This document shows positions 6,295 to 11,076 of a DNA stretch of 11,076 nt, in pieces. The translations under genes and the position numbers were made by a program. The first letter of the stretch is position 1, and the number at the start of each line of letters is the position of its first letter. The notes below the pieces were generated by a model. That model ran no database searches, was not told where the DNA came from, and saw nothing but the letters and a program-made list of their open reading frames with translations. Source of the DNA: Eubacteriales bacterium (GTDB taxonomy: Bacteria > Bacillota > Clostridia > Peptostreptococcales > Anaerovoracaceae); assembly GCA_029098205.1 (NCBI GenBank), contig JAQXNW010000024.1:1-11076 (forward strand). Reading direction: 5' to 3'.

Positions 6295-6453
6295 TTGACG
6301 TATCATTTTGTAGATGAAGAGAATCACATTGATATGTGGATGTGCGAAGATAGCAAGATGCCAACGCCTGAACTTGCCGATTTTCCAAAGACGCCGGAAA
6401 TTGACAAAGAGGTTGATGAAGGCTGCAGAAAAATAGCACGTAAATGCTTTTAA
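6295..6453 (+). CDS. 52-residue small protein with TTG start
   Basis: Starting at TTG 6295, an open frame of 52 codons runs to TAA 6451. An in-frame TGA at 6283 rules out an earlier start, and the GAAGAGG at 6284-6290 is a rather close ribosome binding site. The product is M-T-Y-H-F-V-D-E-E-N-H at the start, then acidic residues with a P-T-P-E-L-A-D-F-P-K-T-P-E segment, and ends in a Cys/Lys/Arg-rich tail (E-G-C-R-K-I-A-R-K-C-F). Codon choice looks like that of neighbouring genes. I do not recognise it. It has no membrane segment. It may be the last member of the SPFH cluster, or the surviving end of a longer gene. The non-ATG start and short spacing keep confidence moderate. Confidence 0.5.
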   Translation: MTYHFVDEENHIDMWMCEDSKMPTPELADFPKTPEIDKEVDEGCRKIARKCF

Positions 6454-6582
6454 AAAAGTTTGACAAAGAGGCATTCTGCTGTCGTGCCAGGCGGGTAAAA
6501 TCCAGGATGCTTTCAGTATTTATGCGGTAAGGAAAATCAAAAGACAAAAACTTCTAAAAGCAAGTGAAGGAGGTACTGGAAT

Positions 6583-6684
6583 ATGATGTTTGCACCAACT
6601 GAAAGGTTATGCGTGCCAAGCGGGGCGAAAGCGGTAGGGTTGGCAGCAGAACGCGATCCATTATACGTACTACGAAAATGGTAA
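6583..6684 (+). CDS. 33-codon ORF with strong ribosome binding site, spanning repeat copy B
   Basis: GAAGGAGG (6566-6573), 9 bases before the ATG, is one of the best ribosome binding sites in the window, yet the frame stops after 33 codons at TAA 6682. The peptide begins M-M-F-A-P-T-E-R-L-C and continues through the repeat (V-P-S-G-A-K-A-V-G-L-A-A) into the sequence of the broken surface protein in a different frame. The likely reading is the genuine start of a lost gene, fused by deletion to unrelated downstream sequence. A functional micropeptide is the alternative. Confidence 0.35.
   Translation: MMFAPTERLCVPSGAKAVGLAAERDPLYVLRKW
6613..6654 (+). repeat. GC-rich inverted-repeat element, copy B
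   Basis: TGCCAA (6614-6619) and TTGGCA (6640-6645) form a perfect 6-bp stem around a GC-rich centre containing a possible GC-GAAA-GC tetraloop hairpin. It matches copy A at 4431-4472. The stem keeps its pairing although the sixth base pair differs (A-T here, G-C there). It directly abuts the remnant of the surface protein, so it may mark a deletion or insertion junction. Confidence 0.5.
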
Positions 6685-6890
6685 TCTGACCGTCTCCAAG
6701 AAGGTGACAAAGGGAGATAAGTCGAAGGAATTCGAATTCACAGTAACTCTCTCCGGAAAAACAGCCGACGGACAAGAATCCGGTAAATACCAGAGATTCT
6801 TCGGACATCGCGCTTATGATGGGGATTTTCGCAGCGGCTGCCGCTGGAATTTCGGCGATCGCGGTATATCGCAGAAAAACAAACCGGTAA
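6647..6890 (+). pseudogene. Remnant of a sortase-anchored (LPxTG-type) surface protein, frameshifted and internally deleted
   Basis: From 6647 the frame encodes H-Y-T-Y-Y-E-N-G-N-L-T-V-S-K-K-V-T, then D-K-S-K-E-F-E-F-T-V-T-L. This is the beginning of a Cna-B/pilin-like domain common near the end of clostridial surface proteins. The domain breaks off after T-V-T-L-S-G-K, about 70-90 residues short of what I would expect. The anchor is in another frame (6777-6890): N-P-V-N-T-R-D-S-S-D, a hydrophobic stretch I-A-L-M-M-G-I-F through A-I-A-V, and the basic tail Y-R-R-K-T-N-R. N-P-V-N-T-R looks like a sorting motif of the type N-P-x-N-T-G with its glycine changed to arginine (a GGA to AGA change would do it). 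No signal peptide or ligand-binding region is present. A TAG closes the N-terminal frame upstream of 6647. It is clearly non-functional. Confidence 0.8.
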
Positions 6891-6998
6891 GATGAATCAT
6901 TTCCCGGACAGACCTGCTTAGGAATGACCAGATAAAGAGAGGAATGACCTGAATTAAGATCGATAAAATAAAAACGGGGAATCATCGGAAATACAAGA

Positions 6999-7040
6999 AA
7001 GCTCTGCTTCGCACCAGTTCGGTGCGGGGCGGAGCTTTTT
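6999..7040 (+). terminator. Strong Rho-independent terminator
   Basis: A 17-bp stem with several G-T wobbles runs from AAGCTCTGC (6999-7007) through GCACC (7011-7015) to GGTGC (7021-7025) and GGAGCTT (7031-7037), followed by a T5 tract (7036-7040). It lies about 110 bases after the anchor remnant and was probably the terminator of the lost surface-protein gene. It insulates the symporter gene from upstream transcription. Confidence 0.92.
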
Positions 7041-7115
7041 ACGTGCAGGATCTTTTTTAAGCCTTTCAGCCTGGCCCGCACGGAGGCTTATTTCCCTTCA
7101 GCATAGAATGTCATA

Positions 7116-7143
7116 AGGACAGCGGCGATAAATATGTTATAAT
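7116..7143 (+). promoter_or_regulatory. Extended -10 promoter upstream of the symporter (distal)
   Basis: TGTTATAAT at 7135-7143 is a perfect extended -10 (TATAAT 7138-7143). AGGACA (7116-7121) with a 16-base spacer is a partial -35 match. Transcription would start near 7150, giving a leader of about 120 bases before the symporter start codon. Confidence 0.6.
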
Positions 7144-7176
7144 AAACAGCAAATGCAATTTCAGAACGATAGCATC

Positions 7177-7185
7177 TGTTATAAT
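7177..7185 (+). promoter_or_regulatory. Extended -10 promoter upstream of the symporter (proximal)
   Basis: TGTTATAAT recurs at 7177-7185, 42 bases after the first copy, again a perfect extended -10. No good -35 lies at the usual distance, which extended -10 promoters can tolerate. The start point would be near 7192, about 80 bases before the ATG. Two nearly identical boxes suggest tandem promoters with possibly different control. Confidence 0.5.
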
Positions 7186-7271
7186 TCGCGGAAACTTTGC
7201 GCGGACAGATACAATATCATTCCCATGTTCAAAAGATAGTTTATTGGAAATTGGAAAGGTGAACAAAGATT

Positions 7272-8705
7272 ATGGATGAAATACTGACCAGGTTGACGGA
7301 ATTTTCATCGCGGCTGGACGCTGCAGTCTGGGGAATTCCCATGCTGGCGCTGCTCCTCGGCACAGGCATCTTTCTAAGCGCGAGGCTTGGATTTCTGCAG
7401 TTCCGGCACTTCGGAACCATCATGAAAAATACCGTCGGCAGGCTTTTTGAGAAGAAATCCGACAATCGGAAAGGGACGCTGTCTCCGGTGCAGGCGCTGA
7501 CAACGGCCCTGGCGGGAACGGTTGGAACGGGGAATATCGCCGGCGTAGCCGGTGCGATTGCGATCGGCGGCCCGGGCGCGATTTTCTGGATGTGGGCGGC
7601 GGCTCTTTTCGGCATGTGCACCAAATATGCAGAAATCGTTCTCTCCGTTCACTACAGAAAGAAAAACGACAAAGGCGATTATGTCGGTGGGCCGATGTAT
7701 TACATTGAAAATGGTCTGGGCGGAAAATGGAAATGGCTGGCGGTTGTTTTCTGTATTTTTGCCATGGTTGCGGCCCTTGGCACCGGATGCATGACACAGA
7801 TCAATACCATCGCTTCGTCGATCGGCTCTGTCTTCAAGGCGTATAATCCTTCGATGGATGAAGGAACGCTTCACCTGATCTACGTCATTATCGGCATCAT
7901 CGGCGCCATTCTTACGATTCTTGTCCTCTTCGGCGGTCTTCAGAGAATCGGAAATGTAACCGAAAAACTCGTTCCGATCATGGCTCTGGTCTATATCATA
8001 TCTGCACTCGTTGTTGTGTTCACGCACAGCGGCAATATCGGCAAAGTATTCGAAGAGATCTTCCGCGGTGCCTTTGCTCCTTCGGCTCTTGGCGGAGGAC
8101 TTGCGGGCGTCGCGATCCAGCAGGCCATGCGTGCCGGTTTCGGGCGCGGCATTTTTTCCAATGAAGCCGGCCTCGGAACGGCGCCGATCGCTCACGCGGC
8201 GGCTGACGTCAAGCACCCGGTACAGCAGGGCATGTACGGCGTTTTTGAAGTCTTTGCCGATACCATCGTGATCTGTACGCTGACCGCGCTGGCGATTCTG
8301 TGTTCCGGCTGCGCCGGACAGTTCTATGGCAAATCCGCCGCGTCGGATCTGACTATCATGGCCTTTTCCACATCCTTCGGGAATAAGCTGGGCGCGTTTA
8401 TTATTGCGGTATGCATTACCTTGTTCGCGTTTTCCACGCTTCTGTCCTGGAGCCTGTACGGCGCGCGCTGCATGGAGTTCCTGGCCGGCCCGCGCGGAAT
8501 GGCCGTTTATCAGGCGATCTACATTGTTTTCATTGTCGTAGGTTCGAGTGTAAAACTGGATGTCGTCTGGAACCTGGCGGACAGTATGAACGCTTTGATG
8601 GCGATCCCGAACCTGATTGCCGTTCTGGCGCTTTCTCCGGTTGTCGTCCGGCTTACGAAGGATTATGCGTCAAAGATGCCTAAGAAAGACGGGCAGAGTC
8701 GGTAA
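7272..8705 (+). CDS. AGCS-family sodium:alanine (or glycine/glutamine) symporter
   Basis: This is a full-length 477-residue polytopic membrane protein, within the usual family range of about 440-500. AAAGGTGA (7255-7262) supports the start. The diagnostic Na+:alanine symporter signature is at about residues 99-121 (G-G-P-G-A-I-F-W-M-W-A-A-A-L-F-G-M). The conserved lead-in T-A-L-A-G-T-V-G-T-G-N-I-A-G is at residues 78-91, and downstream elements include Y-V-G-G-P-M-Y-Y-I and G-R-G-I-F-S-N-E-A-G-L-G-T-A-P-I-A-H-A. These include the small-residue and Asn/Thr segments that form the substrate and sodium sites in the family. It imports a small neutral amino acid, coupled to sodium, through the cytoplasmic membrane. 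The exact substrate cannot be read from the sequence. It is a single-gene unit with tandem promoters upstream. Confidence 0.95.
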   Translation: MDEILTRLTEFSSRLDAAVWGIPMLALLLGTGIFLSARLGFLQFRHFGTIMKNTVGRLFEKKSDNRKGTLSPVQALTTALAGTVGTGNIAGVAGAIAIGGPGAIFWMWAAALFGMCTKYAEIVLSVHYRKKNDKGDYVGGPMYYIENGLGGKWKWLAVVFCIFAMVAALGTGCMTQINTIASSIGSVFKAYNPSMDEGTLHLIYVIIGIIGAILTILVLFGGLQRIGNVTEKLVPIMALVYIISALVVVFTHSGNIGKVFEEIFRGAFAPSALGGGLAGVAIQQAMRAGFGRGIFSNEAGLGTAPIAHAAADVKHPVQQGMYGVFEVFADTIVICTLTALAILCSGCAGQFYGKSAASDLTIMAFSTSFGNKLGAFIIAVCITLFAFSTLLSWSLYGARCMEFLAGPRGMAVYQAIYIVFIVVGSSVKLDVVWNLADSMNALMAIPNLIAVLALSPVVVRLTKDYASKMPKKDGQSR

Positions 8706-8853
8706 GGCTGGAGGCGCTGTCTGACTGTGTATCATGAATGGAAGGATCTTCGGATTCGGATGGAAAATGTAATTTATAAACCGGGATCTTTTCGCTGTCA
8801 ATTTCATCTCCGATCCGCACGGCCGGATAAAAAGTCTTTCCGGTTTTTATCAT
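8680..8853 (-). CDS. Doubtful 57-residue ORF or gene remnant
   Basis: On the minus strand an open frame reads M-I-K-T-G-K-T-F-Y-P-A-V-R-I-G-D-E-I-D and continues with K-I-P-V-Y-K-L-H-F before a Ser/Asp-rich tail. The first 35 codons have a protein-like composition and normal codon use. However, no ribosome binding site precedes the ATG, the beginning coincides with a hairpin, and the end overlaps the last 26 bases of the convergent symporter gene. The frame could be the C-terminal end of a lost gene. I do not recognise a family. Confidence 0.25.
   Translation of the reverse strand: MIKTGKTFYPAVRIGDEIDSEKIPVYKLHFPSESEDPSIHDTQSDSASSLTDSARLS
8823..8848 (+). terminator. Weak terminator-like hairpin after the symporter
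   Basis: CCGGA (8823-8827) can pair with TCCGG (8839-8843), followed by T5 (8844-8848). The stem is only 5 bp with an 11-base loop. It is the first terminator candidate after the symporter stop codon, 118 bases away. The stronger hairpin at 8884-8936 may be the real end. Confidence 0.4.
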
Positions 8854-8883
8854 AACTAGGAGCATGCTTGACGCGGTAGGATT

Positions 8884-8936
8884 AAAAAGGGCTGCTTGCA
8901 TTCGGCAGATTGATGCCGGATGTGAGCAGCCTTTTT
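8884..8936. terminator. Bidirectional Rho-independent terminator
   Basis: GGCTGCT...CGGCA pairs with TGCCG...AGCAGCC with few mismatches over about 18 positions, flanked by A5 on the left (8884-8888) and T5 on the right (8932-8936). It can stop transcripts of either direction. It probably ends the symporter unit on the plus strand and shields it from any minus-strand transcription. Confidence 0.85.
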
Positions 8937-8944
8937 GACATTCG

Positions 8945-9273
8945 GCGCAGGATGAGCAAATCACGCGCTCCGTCTTCTGAAAGCGTACTGTCACAACGTG
9001 ACGCTTCCGATTTATCCGGATATGGAAGACAATTCACAGAGAAGCGCGGGCGCGTCCGCAATCCTGAACACCGCTGAGATTTTCTGCAGCGCGATGAAGG
9101 CAAATGGCTACCAGGCGGGCATCTACGCGAGCACGAACTGGTGGAATAATGAACTGGAGCCGCTTGCCTTTGATTCGAATTATCATCACTGGATCGCGCA
9201 GTGGTCATCCCGCGAGCCGATGAGCGCAGACTGTGAGCTTTGGCAGTACTCTTCAAAAGGTGACAAAGCTTGA
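8945..9273 (+). pseudogene. Truncated, frameshifted GH25 muramidase (lysozyme) remnant
   Basis: The open frame from about 8956 to 9273 encodes the central and late part of a glycoside hydrolase family 25 domain: L-P-I-Y-P-D-M-E-D-N-S with the catalytic D-x-E motif, then G-Y-Q-A-G-I-Y-A-S-T-N-W-W, then W-I-A-Q-W and E-L-W-Q-Y-S-S. GH25 enzymes cleave peptidoglycan between MurNAc and GlcNAc. The N-terminal third with the first catalytic Asp, the signal peptide and the last strand with the terminal Asp are missing. At 8954-8958 a one-base loss (GAGGCA to GAGCA) would explain the switch from a frame reading A-Q-D-E to one reading A-N-H-A-L-R-L-L-K, and an in-frame TGA at 8953 blocks the downstream frame. 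The product ends abruptly at K-G-D-K-A. There is no ribosome binding site. It is non-functional. Confidence 0.85.
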
Positions 9274-9355
9274 ATTCAACACACAGACATCATAATGACA
9301 TGCTATATTATCCTCTTAACAGACAGAATTTTGTCTTCAAGGGAAGGATAGATAT

Positions 9356-10147
9356 ATGGATTTGAACAATTCAGTAAGAACGATAGCGAGTCTGGCAGAG
9401 TTCCTGCCGCATTATCTGAATCCGAAGGGCATCGTGATTATGCTGGCGGCAGCAGCCGCTGTCGTGATTTCCATTGTAGCCCTTCTAACCGCAGCTGGAA
9501 AAAAGCAGAAGGTTTCTCCCGGTGATGACTGGAGCCTGACGGTCATGTCCGAAGATGAATTTAAGCGGTATGAAGTCAGAAGCCTGGTAGAACGCTACTA
9601 CGAGCTGACGGTTTCCGGAATGGTTTTTCTGTTTTTCACCACGCTGTATTTTCTGATGACATATTTTGGGGTCGGCGGGCAGCTTTGGGCGAAGTACAGC
9701 TCGTACATACTGCTGTTTCTGATTATTATCGCGGTTCTGCTGAACGCGTGGCTGGATCGTTCGCTGATCTCGCTGAAAACGCTCCGGCCAGGCGAACGGG
9801 AGGCACTGCATATGGCAGGAATTCTGTATATGCTGATCATCTTTGCCTGCATTAAATTCGGATATAAGAATGACAATTACGATTCCATCATCCAGTATTT
9901 CATTCTGCTGATGATCGGCCGGTTTGTAGGCTTTGACACAACGATCAGCGCGGTGAGGAATACTTTCCGCAGCCTGGTAAGCACTCTCCCGCTTCTGGCG
10001 CTGGCATTGGCCAGCACCGGTGTGATGGCTCTGGTCGGCTTCTCGATCGGCTACCTGGTTACTCCGAATGGCGTTGTTTTCAATTTGTTCATCGCGCAGC
10101 TGTATCTTCTGATCATGATGTCGGCTGTGTACAAGATCCGGAAATAA
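9356..10147 (+). CDS. Multi-spanning membrane protein of unknown function
   Basis: This is a 263-residue protein. GGGAAGGAT (9341-9349) precedes the ATG at a suitable distance. Hydrophobic segments lie at about residues 25-47, 86-105, 116-133, 151-169, 177-193, 207-235 and 240-258, so six to eight membrane helices are likely. A charged loop with several Glu/Arg residues lies at about 50-85, and a second charged stretch (D-R-S-L-I-S-L-K-T-L-R-P-G-E-R-E) at about 134-149. I see no transporter or enzyme motif. It is convergent with the bile salt hydrolase gene. The terminator between them carries its T tract only on the minus strand. No clear promoter was found in 9274-9355. An AGACA-GAATTT-TGTCT inverted repeat lies just upstream of the ribosome binding site. 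Confidence 0.85.
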   Translation: MDLNNSVRTIASLAEFLPHYLNPKGIVIMLAAAAAVVISIVALLTAAGKKQKVSPGDDWSLTVMSEDEFKRYEVRSLVERYYELTVSGMVFLFFTTLYFLMTYFGVGGQLWAKYSSYILLFLIIIAVLLNAWLDRSLISLKTLRPGEREALHMAGILYMLIIFACIKFGYKNDNYDSIIQYFILLMIGRFVGFDTTISAVRNTFRSLVSTLPLLALALASTGVMALVGFSIGYLVTPNGVVFNLFIAQLYLLIMMSAVYKIRK

Positions 10148-10194
10148 AAACTCCCGCGGCAGAAATCCTTTCGGGGAAAGATTCAGCCGCGGGA
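10146..10194 (-). terminator. Rho-independent terminator of the bile salt hydrolase gene
   Basis: TCCCGCGGC (10152-10160) pairs with GCCGCGGGA (10186-10194). The inner sequence also pairs (CTTTC/GAAAG and A/T pairs), making a long hairpin. Read on the minus strand it is followed by T5 (plus 10146-10150), so it ends the leftward gene. On the plus strand no T tract follows, so it would act only weakly for the membrane-protein gene. Confidence 0.92.
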
Positions 10195-10220
10195 AGCACG
10201 GAAAGTGATCTGAGAAGCGG

Positions 10221-11076
10221 TTAATGTCTTGAATCGATGATGAACGGCTCTTCTTTGACCAGAGGATAGTTCCTGACGACGGCACTGTCCAGATCGCAGT
10301 CATGCATATCAATGCCATGAATGCGTGAGTTATTGTAGGTCGTGTAGTAATAGATCCCTTTGTCCATATTGCAGCAGCTGCTGTAGATCGTATATTCAAA
10401 GGCGCCGGGTTTGACCTCGCAGAGGCCTTTCTGCTGTTCCACTGATCCCAGAATCTTAAAGAACTGGTTGACGCTTTCGGTTTCGCTGTCACCGCAAAGG
10501 GAATGCAGTTTTGTGTAAGTGCACTTGATGAATCTGGATTTGCTGGAAAGATCGCCGGGAAGGCCGAGTCCGCCCATGCCTCTGGAATAAAGGTCAAGAT
10601 CAGTGCCGAAAGTATTCGCAGGCTGCTTCGGCGATAACGAAGCATAGTCATTAAGAGCAAAAATCATATAGTTAAACGGCGGATTGTTTGTCATGACGCC
10701 GACTGGATTGCCGTAGACATGAAGGCCGTCCTGCATGCTTTCAACTACAATGCTCTCTGCTTTGTCGCTGATCATCCAATGAAGCGATGCGGGCGGCATT
10801 TCCTCGGAAAAAGCGATGTTGACGATGTTCATATTTGCAAGCTTTTCTTTTACTTCTTTGACGTCTTCGCAGGTTCCAAGAAGATATGGGATGAATTCGA
10901 AGGAAGCAACGTTGTTTTTACCTTCGGTTTTTTCAAAGTAATGGGCATTTCCCTCAAAATTCAGCCCCGCGATCGCCAGTCCTTTCTCATTGACAGCATC
11001 GTAATAGAGCGGATAGCCGTTCATAACCGTCGCCATGCCGATCATCGCGTAATGACTGCTTATGTCCTGGCCGGCG
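10221..11076 (-). CDS. Bile salt hydrolase (choloylglycine hydrolase), 5' end outside the window
   Basis: About 285 residues are visible, running off the right edge. The open frame continues past the internal ATG at 11045 as A-G-Q-D-I-S-S-H-Y-A, matching the family, so the true start lies about 50 codons further right. The enzyme is an Ntn hydrolase that deconjugates glycine- or taurine-linked bile acids, usually in the cytoplasm. Visible family features are A-G-L-N-F with the conserved Asn, L-H-W-M-I-S-D, V-M-T-N-N-P-P-F-N with a second conserved Asn, G-L-P-G-D and the following S-R-F containing the conserved Arg, and Y-Y-T-T-Y-N-N near the end. The nucleophilic Cys2 and the early Arg/Asp are not visible. 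The loop before G-L-P-G-D reads Y-S-R-G-M-G-G, an S-R-G type rather than a G-x-G type. Published work on lactobacillus enzymes links this loop to amino-acid preference, S-R-x being associated with taurine, but applying that here is tentative. It is a separate unit with its own terminator. Confidence 0.95.
   Translation of the reverse strand, partial: AGQDISSHYAMIGMATVMNGYPLYYDAVNEKGLAIAGLNFEGNAHYFEKTEGKNNVASFEFIPYLLGTCEDVKEVKEKLANMNIVNIAFSEEMPPASLHWMISDKAESIVVESMQDGLHVYGNPVGVMTNNPPFNYMIFALNDYASLSPKQPANTFGTDLDLYSRGMGGLGLPGDLSSKSRFIKCTYTKLHSLCGDSETESVNQFFKILGSVEQQKGLCEVKPGAFEYTIYSSCCNMDKGIYYYTTYNNSRIHGIDMHDCDLDSAVVRNYPLVKEEPFIIDSRH

Noticed and set aside
6484..6510. Possible fourth copy of the GC-rich element (GTGCCAGGCGGG)
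   Set aside because: Only the first 12 bases resemble the other copies. The closing stem and the rest of the unit are absent, so this is within chance similarity.
7058..7090. TAAGCCT...AGGCTTA inverted repeat as a terminator
   Set aside because: The loop is about 19 bases, no T tract follows directly on either strand, and the strong terminator at 6999-7040 already closes the unit.
7374..8216. 280-codon minus-strand frame inside the symporter gene
   Set aside because: It is antisense to a clear AGCS family gene, and the Arg/Asp/Ser-rich translation is a typical shadow of GC-rich coding sequence.
9485..10660. 391-codon minus-strand frame across the membrane protein and bile salt hydrolase
   Set aside because: It overlaps two well-supported genes, passes through a terminator and has a non-protein-like composition.

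Overview
The window looks like chromosomal DNA of a gut-associated Firmicute of the class Clostridia, most likely Lachnospiraceae or a close relative. Reasons: strong GGAGG-type ribosome binding sites, Rho-independent terminators after most transcription units, clostridial protein families (CxCxxC small protein, TM2/SPFH-SHOCT proteins, AGCS symporter), remnants of a sortase-anchored surface protein and a GH25 muramidase, and a bile salt hydrolase. The family placement is inference. I see no rRNA, tRNA, CRISPR array, transposase or phage gene.

Layout. (1) 1-60: a leftward sigma-A-type promoter with a perfect 6-2-6 palindrome over its -35, serving a gene outside the window. (2) 168-1304: two single-gene units, each closed by a terminator: a small cysteine-containing protein and a protein with an Ada-like four-cysteine motif. 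(3) 1305-1564: two terminator hairpins separated by a potentially structured stretch. (4) 1565-4188: a two-gene operon with overlapping ends, encoding an alpha-helical protein of unknown function and a Sel1-repeat protein. The 338-base gap after it (4189-4527) holds a possible promoter, the operon terminator and an inverted-repeat element. (5) 4528-6453: a co-directional set of zinc-ribbon/TM2 protein, SPFH-SHOCT protein, an 81-residue charged protein and a 52-residue TTG-started protein. (6) 6454-7271 has no intact large gene. It holds a 33-codon ORF with an excellent ribosome binding site, a second copy of the inverted-repeat element, a decayed cell-wall-anchored surface protein, a strong terminator and tandem extended -10 promoters. 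(7) 7272-8705: an AGCS sodium:alanine symporter. (8) 8706-9355: a doubtful minus-strand ORF, two hairpins and a frameshifted, truncated GH25 muramidase. (9) 9356-10147: a multi-spanning membrane protein of unknown function. It is convergent with (10) a minus-strand bile salt hydrolase gene (10221-11076) whose first codons, including the catalytic cysteine, lie beyond the right edge.

How the genes fit together. The only clear functional modules are the TM2/SPFH set, which is probably membrane-associated and comparable in part to the Bacillus ydj SPFH neighbourhood, and the helical-protein/Sel1 pair. The symporter and bile salt hydrolase are separate host-adaptation functions. The two broken surface/cell-wall genes, between intact genes with their own signals, indicate a region that has lost accessory content by deletion and frameshift. 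The least explained items are the paired inverted-repeat elements at 4431 and 6613, and the small ORFs around 6248-6684. I did not find convincing evidence of a complete new biological system.
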